Of a stretch of 64,000 nucleotides of DNA, positions 43,712 to 52,633 are shown one piece after another (the first letter of the stretch is position 1; each line of letters starts with the position of its first letter). The stretch lies in the NCBI RefSeq assembly GCF_015476115.1, contig NZ_CP064295.1, positions 1,978,001-2,042,000 of the forward strand. The letters run 5' to 3'. The notes under the pieces are model-generated. The model ran no database searches and was not told the origin of the DNA. It saw nothing but the letters and a program-made list of their open reading frames with translations. Source of the DNA: Aegicerativicinus sediminis (GTDB lineage: Bacteria; Bacteroidota; Bacteroidia; Flavobacteriales; Flavobacteriaceae). The position numbers and the translations under genes were made by a program.

Positions 43712-44416
43712 ATGGGAATAGGATTAGGTTATTATATATTAATTGGTGCCATCGCTTTAGTTAGCTGGGCGGTTAGTGCGCAATTAAAATCAAAATTCAA
43801 GAAATACAGTCAAGTTCATCTTCAAAATGGGATGAGCGGTAAAGAGATTGCTGAGAAAATGTTGGCGGATAATGGAATTCGAGATGTGCAGGTAATTTCT
43901 ACAGCTGGTCAACTTACAGACCATTACAATCCAAAAAATAAAACTGTAAATTTAAGTGAGCCAGTTTATCACCAGCGTAATGCTGCTGCGGCTGCTGTTG
44001 CAGCACATGAATGTGGCCATGCCGTTCAACATGCCACTGCTTATAGTATGTTGCAATTGCGATCTAAATTAGTCCCGGTTGTAAGTATTACATCTCAAAT
44101 GTCGCAGTGGTTAATCATTGGTGGTTTAGTCTTAGGTGCTGCAGCTGGTGTTGGTTTGGGCTATTGGGTGGCTGTTGCTGGTTTGGCAATGATGGGGATG
44201 GCTACCTTATTCAGTTTCATTACGCTTCCAGTAGAATATGACGCGAGTAATCGGGCGTTGGCTTGGTTAGAAAATAAACATATGCTGAATAGAGAAGAGC
44301 ATGCCGCTGCTTCAGATGCACTTAAATGGGCAGCTAGAACTTATTTAGTGGCAGCAATTGGTGCCTTAGCATCATTAATCTATTGGGCACTTCAAATTTT
44401 TGGAGGAAGAGATTAA
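43712..44416 (+). CDS. Membrane-bound neutral zinc metallopeptidase (YugP-like)
   Basis: A 234-residue membrane protease of the Zn_peptidase_2 family. The zinc motif HECGH is at 99-103. Membrane segments lie at about 5-22, 130-165 (two hydrophobic stretches with GGLVLGAAAGVGLG) and near the C-terminus. The middle domain with KMLADNGI and HYNPKNKTVNLSEPVY is conserved in YugP proteins. The substrate is unknown; a role in membrane protein quality control is a guess. It is a single gene followed by a terminator shared with the convergent lrp-type gene. Confidence 0.87.
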   Translation: MGIGLGYYILIGAIALVSWAVSAQLKSKFKKYSQVHLQNGMSGKEIAEKMLADNGIRDVQVISTAGQLTDHYNPKNKTVNLSEPVYHQRNAAAAAVAAHECGHAVQHATAYSMLQLRSKLVPVVSITSQMSQWLIIGGLVLGAAAGVGLGYWVAVAGLAMMGMATLFSFITLPVEYDASNRALAWLENKHMLNREEHAAASDALKWAARTYLVAAIGALASLIYWALQIFGGRD

Positions 44417-44436
44417 TAAGATATGCCGTCATAAAT

Positions 44437-44460
44437 AAAAAGCCCTTTAAGGGCTTTTAT
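44437..44460. terminator. Bidirectional terminator between zinc peptidase and Lrp-type genes
   Basis: AAAAGCCC (44438-44445) pairs with GGGCTTTT (44451-44458), with A residues on the left and T residues on the right. The right arm overlaps the stop region of the Lrp-type gene on the minus strand. Confidence 0.75.
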
Positions 44461-44927
44461 ATTTTAATCTGTCTGTCAATTTGCTGTTCCAAAGAAATAA
44501 AGGTTTCGGTTCTAGAGACTCCAGTAATGGATTGGATTTCCTTGCTTAATAAATACATTAAGTGAGAATTGTCCTTGCAAAGAATCTTTACAAAGATGCT
44601 CCAGTTGCCAGTGGTATAATGACATTCTAGGACTTCAGGTATTTTTTTTAGCTGCCTTACAGCTTCAGGATTACTAACCGCCTTGTCTAAATACACACCA
44701 ATAAAAGCCATTGTAGTATAGCCTAAAACCTTTGGGTTGATAACAAATTTAGATCCGGAAATCAAGCCGGATTTTTCTAGCTTTCTTAAACGCTGATGGA
44801 TGGCAGCTCCAGAAATACCAACCTGCCTTGCTATTTCTAGCACGGGCGTTCGAGCATCTTCCATTAAAGCCCGGAGAATTGTTTTGTCTATACCATCAAT
44901 TTCTACAACTTGATTGTTCGATTTCAT
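44457..44927 (-). CDS. Lrp/AsnC family transcriptional regulator
   Basis: A 156-residue regulator with an N-terminal winged-helix DNA-binding domain (IDKTILRALMEDARTPVLEIARQVGIS, helix-turn-helix about 22-45) and a C-terminal RAM ligand-binding domain (about 70-145, with VLECHYTTGNWSIFVKI). Members sense amino acids and assemble as dimers to octamers. It is 9 bp downstream of the saccharopine dehydrogenase-like gene on the same strand, so it likely controls that operon in response to lysine or a related amino acid. Confidence 0.92.
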   Translation of the reverse strand: MKSNNQVVEIDGIDKTILRALMEDARTPVLEIARQVGISGAAIHQRLRKLEKSGLISGSKFVINPKVLGYTTMAFIGVYLDKAVSNPEAVRQLKKIPEVLECHYTTGNWSIFVKILCKDNSHLMYLLSKEIQSITGVSRTETFISLEQQIDRQIKI

Positions 44928-44936
44928 GGAATTTCT

Positions 44937-46301
44937 TTATAGATTCAAAGGATTGTACCCTAAATAAGGAACTTTTTTTTCGGTAAAGGTGATATCATAT
45001 TCTTTAAGTTCCTTCATAATAGGTTCGTATACCTCTTTAGCTAAAGGCATCAAAACTCCCGGAGTTGTAATTTTTTCATTTAGAATTAATAAGGTTGCAA
45101 TGCCCAATGGAAGTCCAACGGTTTTAGCCATGGCAGTGTATGTGCTATCTTCACCTAATGTTACCATGGTGCTATCTATTTGATGCATTTTACCATCCAA
45201 TTCATATCCAAACTTATGATACATTACAATCATATCGCGATCCTTTTCCTTTAATGTCCAGCTGTCTTCTAGAATTTTTTGAAGTATTTGAGCAGGTGTA
45301 GCCTTGGAAAGACCTACCTTCTTTTTGTCGCTAAACAAATCTAATTCTTCAAATTTTTCCCAAACTGTATCATCTTGATCTATTTTTAAGGCATGCCTAA
45401 ACTTCAATTCTACAGAATCAGTTGGGTGGTAAGGTAAAAATGTGTTTACAAACTCTCTGTAAGTCATGTTTTCAGTATCATCCATATAATATTCATCATC
45501 GGTCATGCCTAACTGTACAAAAACATTCCATGCCCTACTGAAACCGACTCGTCTCATAGTTCCCCTGTAAAGGGTTTTGGCATCATCCAAACCATATGCA
45601 CTCTGATATTTAAGACTATCTCTATTTGCATAAACTTCAAACCTTCCAAAACCATCTACTTCTAAAAACTCTGTTCTCCTAAACAGACGGTGATAAGGTA
45701 TATACTTGAAAGATCCCTCCTGAATAAATTTTGCTGCCCCACCTTGACCTGCCAGGACTATATTACGAGGATTCCAAGTGAATTTATAATTCCAAAGATT
45801 GTGGTCGCACTCAGGGGAAATGAGACCGCCAGTGAATGATTCAAATAATACTATTTTCCCACCTTCTGATCGTATTCGATCAATCACCTGCATGGCGCTC
45901 ATATGATCTATACCAGGATCTACCCCTATTTCATTCATGAATATTAAGTCTTTCTCTCGGGCCCTAGCATCTAAAGAATGCATAGCATCCGTAATGTAGG
46001 AGGCGGTAACCATATTTTTGTTAAAGGTTAAACAGTCTTTGGCAACCTCAATATGATGCTTAACAGGAAGCATAGATATAACAATGTCTGCATTAGATAT
46101 AGCGGCATGTCTTGCCCGTGTATCGGTTATGTCTATGTACTTCGGCTGGGCATTTTCATGGTCGCCTATCAATTTTTTGGCTCTCGCAATATTCACATCG
46201 GCTACAATAATGTGCAGATTTTCATCATAAGATTTGTCTAATAAATACTTAACCACATAAGATGCAGATTTCCCAGCCCCGAAAATTAAAATCTTTCGCA
46301 T
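44937..46301 (-). CDS. Saccharopine dehydrogenase-like oxidoreductase
   Basis: A 454-residue NAD(P)-dependent enzyme of the LYS9/saccharopine dehydrogenase group. The Rossmann motif GAGKSASYVVKYLLDKSYDE begins at residue 8; the C-terminal catalytic domain contains EIGVDPGIDHMSAMQ and the FTGGLISPE substrate region. Saccharopine reductase and dehydrogenase act in lysine breakdown or synthesis; which direction is used here is not visible. The neighbouring Lrp-type regulator fits amino acid catabolism. No lysine-ketoglutarate reductase partner gene is seen. It is divergent from the DUF423 gene. Confidence 0.85.
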   Translation of the reverse strand: MRKILIFGAGKSASYVVKYLLDKSYDENLHIIVADVNIARAKKLIGDHENAQPKYIDITDTRARHAAISNADIVISMLPVKHHIEVAKDCLTFNKNMVTASYITDAMHSLDARAREKDLIFMNEIGVDPGIDHMSAMQVIDRIRSEGGKIVLFESFTGGLISPECDHNLWNYKFTWNPRNIVLAGQGGAAKFIQEGSFKYIPYHRLFRRTEFLEVDGFGRFEVYANRDSLKYQSAYGLDDAKTLYRGTMRRVGFSRAWNVFVQLGMTDDEYYMDDTENMTYREFVNTFLPYHPTDSVELKFRHALKIDQDDTVWEKFEELDLFSDKKKVGLSKATPAQILQKILEDSWTLKEKDRDMIVMYHKFGYELDGKMHQIDSTMVTLGEDSTYTAMAKTVGLPLGIATLLILNEKITTPGVLMPLAKEVYEPIMKELKEYDITFTEKKVPYLGYNPLNL

Positions 46302-46376
46302 AATGAACCTAGTTGATTAGTTTTGTCTAACGAATTTAAGAAATACCCTCGTGAAAATAATATTAGGAATTTTAAA

Positions 46377-46763
46377 ATGAGTAAACAAATATTGATAAGT
46401 GGTATTTCCATTGGAGTACTAGCTGTTATTTTAGGTGCATTTGGTGCACATGGTTTAAAAGAATTAGTAAGTCCTGAAAATATAGCCACTTTTGAGACTG
46501 GAGTAAGATACCAAATGTATCATGGCTTATTTTTATTGTTTTTATCTCAATTAGGCAGTATTTCACCAAAAATTGTTAAAATTTCTTACTGGTTAGTAGT
46601 ATTTGGATTAATTTTTTTCTCAGGTTCAATCTATGGTTTGGCAACGAATATATTGACCAGTTTTGATTTTAAAACTATAGCATTTATTACACCTATTGGA
46701 GGATTGCTTCTTATTGTGGCATGGGTAATTTTATTGTTCGGAATTTCTTCTAAAGAGCACTAA
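46377..46763 (+). CDS. DUF423 small membrane protein
   Basis: A 128-residue protein with four hydrophobic segments. The ILGAFGAHGLK block at about residues 18-28 and the RYQMYHGLFLL stretch near 50 are the DUF423 signatures. The function is unknown. I start at ATG 46377 (MSKQILISG); a TTG 54 bp earlier would add a polar tail that the family does not have. It is divergent from the saccharopine dehydrogenase-like gene and 67 bp ahead of pckA. Confidence 0.85.
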   Translation: MSKQILISGISIGVLAVILGAFGAHGLKELVSPENIATFETGVRYQMYHGLFLLFLSQLGSISPKIVKISYWLVVFGLIFFSGSIYGLATNILTSFDFKTIAFITPIGGLLLIVAWVILLFGISSKEH

Positions 46764-46830
46764 TATCTTAAAATTTTAGGGGAGATTGTTTTAAATATTT
46801 AATTTTGCCCCCATAACAACAATCTAATTT

Positions 46831-48447
46831 ATGGTAGACGAAACTCAAATTTCGAAAACGATTTCGCTTGAACAGTATGGCATTAAAAATGCCATAATCA
46901 ATTATCAAAATTCTCCAAACGAATTACATGAGATGACCATTGAAAAAGACATGGGCATTGAGGTTGATTCTGGAGCTTTGGCGATTAATACTGGTGAATT
47001 TACAGGAAGATCACCAAAGGATAGATTTATTGTAAAAGACAAAATTACCGAGGATAAGGTTTGGTGGGGACCGGTGAATATTCCCTTCGATCCATCCAAA
47101 TTTGATGCCTTGTATGATCGTGTAGTTGGTTACTTGTCTGAAAAAGAATTGTATGTTAGGGATGCCTATGCATGTGCAGATCCGAGTTACCAATTAAATA
47201 TTCGCGTAATTACTGAATATCCTTGGAGTAACTTCTTTGCATACAATATGTTTTTAAGGCCAAGTGCAGAGGAGCTAAAAGACTTTGATGAGGAATGGAC
47301 GGTTATAAATGCACCTGGATTTATGGCTGACCCTGAAAGAGATGGTACTCGTCAACATAACTTTGCCATTTTGAATTTTAGTCGAAAAATAGCTTTAATT
47401 GGTGGTACTGGTTATACGGGAGAAATAAAAAAGGGTATATTTTCTGCCCTGAATTTTATTTTGCCGGTTTACAAAAACACCTTACCAATGCATTGTAGTG
47501 CAAATGTTGGAAAAGATGGTGATACTGCTATATTTTTTGGTCTTTCTGGCACAGGAAAAACAACTCTTTCTGCCGACCCTAATCGAAAATTAATCGGAGA
47601 TGACGAGCATGGTTGGACAAACGAAAATACTGTCTTTAATTTTGAAGGTGGTTGTTATGCAAAAGTGATTAACTTATGTAAAGAAAATGAACCAGATATT
47701 TTCGATGCAATAAAGAAGGGCGCTATTTTAGAAAATGTTATAGCAGATAGTAATGGGAAGGTTGATTTTGGTGATACCTCCATTACTCAAAATACAAGAG
47801 TTAGTTATCCTATTTACCATATAAACAATATTCAGGTTCCGTCAATTGGCAAGAATCCGAAGAATATATTTTTCCTTACAGCCGACGCTTTTGGTGTAAT
47901 TCCTCCTATTTCTAAACTTACCCCAAGTCAGGCGGCGTACCATTTTATCTCTGGATATACCGCTAAAGTAGCAGGAACGGAGGCCGGCGTTGTTGAGCCT
48001 CAACCTTCATTTTCTGCCTGTTTTGGTGCGCCATTTATGCCATTGCATCCAACGAAATACGCTGAAATGCTGAGTGCTAAAATGGTTGAGGCGAAAGTTA
48101 ATGTATGGTTAGTTAATACAGGGTGGACGGGAGGTCCATATGGTGTAGGTAAACGTATGAAATTACAATATACTAGGGCGATGATTAACGCTGTGTTAAA
48201 TGGTGATCTTGGATTGTATAATTATGATGATTATCATATTCATTCAGTGTTTGGAGTTGCGCAACCTAGAACATGTCCTGGTGTTCCTACCGAAGTATTA
48301 AGTCCAAGGGCCACATGGAACAATGATGAGGCATATTACACAACGGCTTTTAAATTGACGAATGCTTTTAGGGAGAACTTTAAAAAGTTTGAAGCCTATG
48401 CAAGTGAAGAAATAAGGCGAGGCGGTCCACAGCGCTATGCGTTTTAA
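46831..48447 (+). CDS. pckA: Phosphoenolpyruvate carboxykinase (ATP)
   Basis: A 538-residue enzyme that turns oxaloacetate and ATP into phosphoenolpyruvate, CO2 and ADP, the first committed step of gluconeogenesis. The ATP-binding loop GLSGTGKT is at 237-244 with the metal-binding GDDEHGW soon after, and GRSPKDRFIV near residue 53 binds substrate. The ATP-dependent bacterial form is clear from these motifs. A TAATTTTG element at 46800-46807 is a likely -7 box. A terminator follows. Along with ald and the saccharopine dehydrogenase-like gene it suggests growth on amino acids. Confidence 0.96.
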   Translation: MVDETQISKTISLEQYGIKNAIINYQNSPNELHEMTIEKDMGIEVDSGALAINTGEFTGRSPKDRFIVKDKITEDKVWWGPVNIPFDPSKFDALYDRVVGYLSEKELYVRDAYACADPSYQLNIRVITEYPWSNFFAYNMFLRPSAEELKDFDEEWTVINAPGFMADPERDGTRQHNFAILNFSRKIALIGGTGYTGEIKKGIFSALNFILPVYKNTLPMHCSANVGKDGDTAIFFGLSGTGKTTLSADPNRKLIGDDEHGWTNENTVFNFEGGCYAKVINLCKENEPDIFDAIKKGAILENVIADSNGKVDFGDTSITQNTRVSYPIYHINNIQVPSIGKNPKNIFFLTADAFGVIPPISKLTPSQAAYHFISGYTAKVAGTEAGVVEPQPSFSACFGAPFMPLHPTKYAEMLSAKMVEAKVNVWLVNTGWTGGPYGVGKRMKLQYTRAMINAVLNGDLGLYNYDDYHIHSVFGVAQPRTCPGVPTEVLSPRATWNNDEAYYTTAFKLTNAFRENFKKFEAYASEEIRRGGPQRYAF

Positions 48448-48450
48448 AAC

Positions 48451-48487
48451 AAAAAAATCCCAACCAGAAATGGTCGGGATTTTTTTG
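48451..48487. terminator. Intrinsic terminator between pckA and hemD
   Basis: An imperfect stem with one A-C mismatch (core AAATCCCAACCA / TGGTCGGGATTT) and a 4-nt GAAA loop is followed by a T run on the right and has an A run on the left, so it can act on both convergent genes. Confidence 0.83.
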
Positions 48488-48510
48488 TTTAGGTAAATTG
48501 TTCCTTCAAT

Positions 48511-49260
48511 TTATTTTGTCTTATTAACCTGGTTGATATACTTTTCCAAAGCCATGGTCATAGAAGGTGTCTCTGGGGTTGGTGCAGCAATGTCCACACG
48601 CAACCCGCGCTCTTCAACGGCTTTAATCGTAGTATTACCAAACACCGCTATTCGGGTTTCATTTTGTTTGAAATCAGGAAAGTTGTGAAACAACGATTCA
48701 ATTCCTGATGGACTAAAAAACACCAAAATATCGTAATAAACATCTGCCAAGTCTGAAAGGTCGCTGATTACAGTTTTGTAGAAAATGGCTTCCTTCCATT
48801 TAACACCCAAATTGTTCAAGGTTTCAGGAACCTCTGGTTTTAATTTGTCAGTTGTTGGCAATAAGAACCTCTCGTCCTTATATTTTTTAATTAGGGGAGA
48901 TAAGTCGGTAAAATTTCGCTTACCTACATAAATCTTTCGCTTGCGATATACTACATATTTTTGTAAGTAATATGCAACTGCTTCAGACTGACAGAAATAC
49001 TTTAAAGTATCTGGTACTTTAAATCGCATTTCATCTGCTACCCTAAAAAAATGATCAACAGAATTACGGCTGGTTAAAATGATTGCTGAATAATTGGCCA
49101 AATCCACCTTTTGCTGACGGATTTCCTTTGCAGGAACCCCTTCCACATGTATAAATGGACGGAAATCAATTTTAACTTTTTGCTTTTCTTGTAGATCGAA
49201 ATAAGGAGAGTTCTCAATTTTAGGTTCTGGCTGAGACACTAAAATAGTTTTCACTTTCAT
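48511..49260 (-). CDS. hemD: Uroporphyrinogen-III synthase
   Basis: A 249-residue HEM4-family enzyme that closes hydroxymethylbilane into uroporphyrinogen III on the way to heme and siroheme. Sequence conservation in this family is low, but the two-domain pattern, LTSRNSVDHFF near residue 60 and FFSPSGIESLFHNF with FGNTTIKAVEE near 180-215 fit well. Other hem genes are not adjacent. It follows the DUF4271 gene by 18 bp on the same strand, an arrangement common in flavobacteria. Confidence 0.85.
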   Translation of the reverse strand: MKVKTILVSQPEPKIENSPYFDLQEKQKVKIDFRPFIHVEGVPAKEIRQQKVDLANYSAIILTSRNSVDHFFRVADEMRFKVPDTLKYFCQSEAVAYYLQKYVVYRKRKIYVGKRNFTDLSPLIKKYKDERFLLPTTDKLKPEVPETLNNLGVKWKEAIFYKTVISDLSDLADVYYDILVFFSPSGIESLFHNFPDFKQNETRIAVFGNTTIKAVEERGLRVDIAAPTPETPSMTMALEKYINQVNKTK

Positions 49261-49278
49261 AGGTCGGGGATTGTTTTT

Positions 49279-49932
49279 TTAAGCTTTTTGAGCTGAAATA
49301 AACTCGTACAATAATATGTAAGGTCCGATTTCAAGAGCGCAAAGATACAAAATAAAATAGAAAAAGTTGCTGAATAACAGGTTTTGATGATTTTTGAGTG
49401 TTGTTAAGAAACCATTGAGATTTATCAAAAATAAAATACCGAAAACGATTAAGATAATTGTTTTTGAGGGGGTAATAGTATAAATCATTAAAATGTTGGC
49501 TGCCAGTAAGATTAACCCGGAATAATTTTTATAAGTCGTTTTTTGAAAGAGGTATGAATCTATTAGTCCATCAATTTCAAACATACTGCCAACCAAACGT
49601 TCAATCATTATCTTTATGACTACAATTGCGCCAAAACCAATCAATATTTTTAAATATTCTTCTGGGTTAAATGTATTTAGGTCAACAAATTCTCCCAGTG
49701 CGATGTATCCAAATATGGCTGCAGAAATAATGAGGTTGATATAAAGCAGGGTATCAAAGGTGTCAAAAAACTTTTGCTCCCTTATGTAAATTTTTAGGTA
49801 TTTGGAATTGGTTATTACCGCTAAAAAGTCATGAAATCGATAACTATATAAAAATTTTGCTAGGGTAATTAATCCTAAGGCAACTACTATGGATGCAGTG
49901 AACCATTCATTTGAAATAGTTTCTCTTAACAT
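49279..49932 (-). CDS. DUF4271 membrane protein
   Basis: A 217-residue integral membrane protein with about six hydrophobic segments (near 13-30, 62-80, 93-112, 137-152, 158-174, 188-208). It is of the DUF4271 family, restricted to Bacteroidota, with no known function. The tight link to hemD on the same strand (18 bp) suggests cotranscription, which is not by itself evidence for a role in heme synthesis. A 147-bp AT-rich spacer separates it from the divergent mannosyltransferase gene. Confidence 0.82.
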   Translation of the reverse strand: MLRETISNEWFTASIVVALGLITLAKFLYSYRFHDFLAVITNSKYLKIYIREQKFFDTFDTLLYINLIISAAIFGYIALGEFVDLNTFNPEEYLKILIGFGAIVVIKIMIERLVGSMFEIDGLIDSYLFQKTTYKNYSGLILLAANILMIYTITPSKTIILIVFGILFLINLNGFLTTLKNHQNLLFSNFFYFILYLCALEIGPYILLYEFISAQKA

Positions 49933-50036
49933 GGCTTCAAAATTATAAAGATTTGGTTTAATTCGTTTTTACAAACAGACTTTTTAATCTAATAAGAACA
50001 ATAAAAAACTCTATTATGATATCAATATCGAATAGA

Positions 50037-50063
50037 TTTGGTGATTTAAATAATGTATTTTTG
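50037..50063 (+). promoter_or_regulatory. Possible promoter of the mannosyltransferase/dihydroorotase unit
   Basis: TTTG at 50037-50040 and TATTTTTG at 50056-50063 match the two boxes, but the spacer is only 15 bp, shorter than usual. The start codon is 16 bp downstream. Confidence 0.3.
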
Positions 50064-50079
50064 CTAAAATTTCTTTGGA

Positions 50080-50808
50080 ATGAGTGATGCACTCGTCATC
50101 ATACCTACCTATAATGAGATCGAGAATATTGAAGCTATCATTCGGGCTGTAATTTCACTCAATGATCATTTTAACATCTTAATTGTAGATGACAATTCGC
50201 CGGATGGAACGGCTAAGAAAGTTGAGGAATTACAAAATCTGTTTCCTGAGCGGTTGTATATTTTGAATCGTAAAAAGAAAACAGGTCTCGGCACTGCATA
50301 TATTGCAGGATTCACATGGGCGTTGGATTCGAATTATCAATACATCTTTGAAATGGATGCGGATTTCAGCCATAACCCTAATGATCTAATAAGATTGTAT
50401 GAAGCCTGTGCGGAAGACGGTGCGGATATGTCTATCGGCTCGCGATACATAAAGGGAGTAAATGTTGTTAATTGGCCCATGAGTCGTGTATTACTTTCAT
50501 ATTCTGCCTCTAAATATGTTCAGTTTATAACAGGGATGAACATTTACGATACCACAGCAGGTTTTGTGTGTTATAGGCGAAAAGTATTAGAAGCAATCAA
50601 CCTAGATAATATAAAATTTGTAGGGTACGCCTTTCAGATTGAAATGAAATTTAAAGCTTATCTTAAGGGTTTTAAAATTGTGGAAGTTCCTGTGATTTTT
50701 ACCGATAGAACCAAAGGAAAATCCAAAATGAGCGGAGGTATAATTTCTGAAGCTGTTTTTGGAGTTTTAAACATGAAAATAAAAAGTCTTTTTAATAAGG
50801 AAGTCTAA
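50080..50808 (+). CDS. Polyprenol-phosphate mannosyltransferase-like GT2 enzyme
   Basis: A 242-residue family 2 glycosyltransferase of the dolichol-phosphate mannose synthase type. It moves a sugar from a nucleotide sugar onto a polyprenyl phosphate at the inner membrane. Visible motifs are IIPTYNEIENI, VDDNSPDGTA, EMDADFSHNP (metal-binding Asp-x-Asp region) and IGSRYIKG. It has no C-terminal membrane domain, so it is the soluble catalytic form. The donor sugar is inferred as mannose from the family. Its stop shares one base with the dihydroorotase start (TAATG). Confidence 0.88.
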   Translation: MSDALVIIPTYNEIENIEAIIRAVISLNDHFNILIVDDNSPDGTAKKVEELQNLFPERLYILNRKKKTGLGTAYIAGFTWALDSNYQYIFEMDADFSHNPNDLIRLYEACAEDGADMSIGSRYIKGVNVVNWPMSRVLLSYSASKYVQFITGMNIYDTTAGFVCYRRKVLEAINLDNIKFVGYAFQIEMKFKAYLKGFKIVEVPVIFTDRTKGKSKMSGGIISEAVFGVLNMKIKSLFNKEV

Positions 50809-52151
50809 TGCCCAAGCAAATCTTAATAAAAAACGCCAAAATCGTCAACGAGAATAACACCATGGAGGGTGATGTTCTTATCGAAGACAAATTTATTGCC
50901 AATGTAGACACTTCAATAAGTGCAAAATCTTCTGAAACCACCATAATTGATGCGGAAGGTAAATATTTGATCCCGGGTCTAATAGACGATCAAGTTCATT
51001 TCAGGGAACCAGGATTAACCCATAAAGCAACTATTGCTTCAGAATCTAAGGCGGCAATAGCTGGTGGTATTACGTCTTTTATAGAAATGCCCAATACCAA
51101 TCCACAAACTGTAACAGTGGAGGCCTTAGAGGATAAATTTGAAATTGCTTCCAAATCTTCAATTGCAAATTATTCGTTTATGTTGGGTGGTACTAATGAT
51201 AATTTGGATGAATTGCTAAAAGTGGACCCAAAGTCTGTTGCTGGGATCAAATTATTTTTAGGGTCTTCCACAGGAAATATGCTAGTAGATGATCCTAAAA
51301 CTTTGAAAGAAATTTTTTCAAAGGTTAAATTAGTGATCTCCGTTCACTGTGAAGATGAAGAAACTGTTAAGAAAAACCTTGAGAGTTGTTTGGCCAAGTA
51401 CGGTGAGGATATCCCAATTTCCATGCACCCCAAGATTAGGAGTGAGGAGGCCTGCTATAAATCATCATCAAAAGCAATAGAATTGGCAAAGGAAACCGGC
51501 GCGCGCCTACATGTGTTTCATTTGTCAACGGCTAAAGAAATGGAATTGTTTGGGAATAAACTGCCTCTCGAGAAAAAGAAAATAACATCTGAAGTCTGTA
51601 TTCACCACCTTTGGTTTTCTGAAGAGGATTATGATAGTAAAGGCACCTTGATAAAGTGGAATCCTGCCGTTAAATCATCTAAAGATCGAGAGGCTCTATG
51701 GAAAGCCTTAATTAATGACAAAATAGATGTAATTGCTACAGACCATGCACCTCATACTTGGGAAGAAAAACAGAATTCATACACCAAAGCACCATCCGGT
51801 GGTCCTTTGGTGCAACATGCCTTATCGGCTCTAATGGAGATGCATCATAGGGGTAAAATTTCGGTAGAAAAGATTGTCGAGAAAATGTGCCATAACCCCG
51901 CTATTTTGTTTGAAATTGAGAAGCGAGGATTTATTAGAAAAGGTTATTATGCCGATCTAGTATTGGTGGATCCTGTAAGTCCCTATACAGTAAATAAACA
52001 GAATATACTTTACAAATGTGGATGGTCTCCGTTTGAAGGTACCACCTTTAAATCTAGGGTAACCCATACGTTTGTTAATGGTCATATAGCTTACCAAAAT
52101 CTGAAATTTTCTGATGAGCGAGCTGCGATGCGTTTAACTTTCAATCGTTGA
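50808..52151 (+). CDS. pyrC: Dihydroorotase
   Basis: A 447-residue amidohydrolase of pyrimidine synthesis that cyclises carbamoyl-aspartate to dihydroorotate. Type I features are seen (PNTNPQTV, GIKLFLGSSTG, VHCEDEE, HVFHLSTAKE, TDHAPHT). The first metal motif, usually D-x-H-x-H-x-R, reads DDQVHFR with Gln62 where the first His is expected; I recall the same reading in other Bacteroidota, so it may be a lineage feature rather than a loss of function. Confusion with allantoinase or hydantoinase is possible but less likely. It is coupled to both neighbours by 1-bp overlaps. Confidence 0.86.
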   Translation: MPKQILIKNAKIVNENNTMEGDVLIEDKFIANVDTSISAKSSETTIIDAEGKYLIPGLIDDQVHFREPGLTHKATIASESKAAIAGGITSFIEMPNTNPQTVTVEALEDKFEIASKSSIANYSFMLGGTNDNLDELLKVDPKSVAGIKLFLGSSTGNMLVDDPKTLKEIFSKVKLVISVHCEDEETVKKNLESCLAKYGEDIPISMHPKIRSEEACYKSSSKAIELAKETGARLHVFHLSTAKEMELFGNKLPLEKKKITSEVCIHHLWFSEEDYDSKGTLIKWNPAVKSSKDREALWKALINDKIDVIATDHAPHTWEEKQNSYTKAPSGGPLVQHALSALMEMHHRGKISVEKIVEKMCHNPAILFEIEKRGFIRKGYYADLVLVDPVSPYTVNKQNILYKCGWSPFEGTTFKSRVTHTFVNGHIAYQNLKFSDERAAMRLTFNR

Positions 52152-52633
52152 TGAGACTTTCTGGCTTTATATTGTTGCTTTTTTTCATTTTCTCCTGTGA
52201 AAGCGATAAAAGACCCCAAAAACCTGATGATTTAATATCCCAGGAGGAAATGGTGAATTTGTTGCTAGACATACAGATTCTTAATTCAGCTAAAAGTGTA
52301 AATAAAAAATTGCTAGAGAATCAAGGGCTCAATCCTGAGGCCTATATCTTTAAAAAGCATAATATAGATAGTCTTAGGTTTGCACAAAGTAATGCCTATT
52401 ATGCCTATGATGCTGAAAAGTATGAAGACATATTAGATAGGGTGCAAGACCGTTTAGATAGTTTGGAAAACCATTACAATGAGGTTTATCAGCAAGAGGA
52501 AATAGAAAACAAAAGAAAACGAGACTCTTTAAATGATTTAAAGACTAAAATGAGAGATAGCTTAGATAGAACAAATAATATTCCCTTAAATCCGGAAGGT
52601 AAAAAAACTTCTAGGCCCAAAACTAGTCCCTAA
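52151..52633 (+). CDS. DUF4296 lipoprotein
   Basis: A 160-residue exported protein. The signal peptide with lipobox IFSC (around Cys16) predicts a lipoprotein. The DUF4296 domain follows (PDDLISQEEMVNLLLDIQILNSAKS), then a helical, charged region ending in a basic Pro/Ser-rich tail. It is a Bacteroidota family of unknown function. ATG 52151 overlaps the dihydroorotase stop by one base (TGATG), which shows translational coupling. It overlaps the end of the convergent epimerase gene by 11 bp. Confidence 0.82.
   Translation: MRLSGFILLLFFIFSCESDKRPQKPDDLISQEEMVNLLLDIQILNSAKSVNKKLLENQGLNPEAYIFKKHNIDSLRFAQSNAYYAYDAEKYEDILDRVQDRLDSLENHYNEVYQQEEIENKRKRDSLNDLKTKMRDSLDRTNNIPLNPEGKKTSRPKTSP

Noticed and set aside
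44383-44565. A short plus-strand frame after the zinc peptidase gene
   Set aside because: It runs through the terminator hairpin and into the antisense of the Lrp-type gene; no start signal or similarity supports it.
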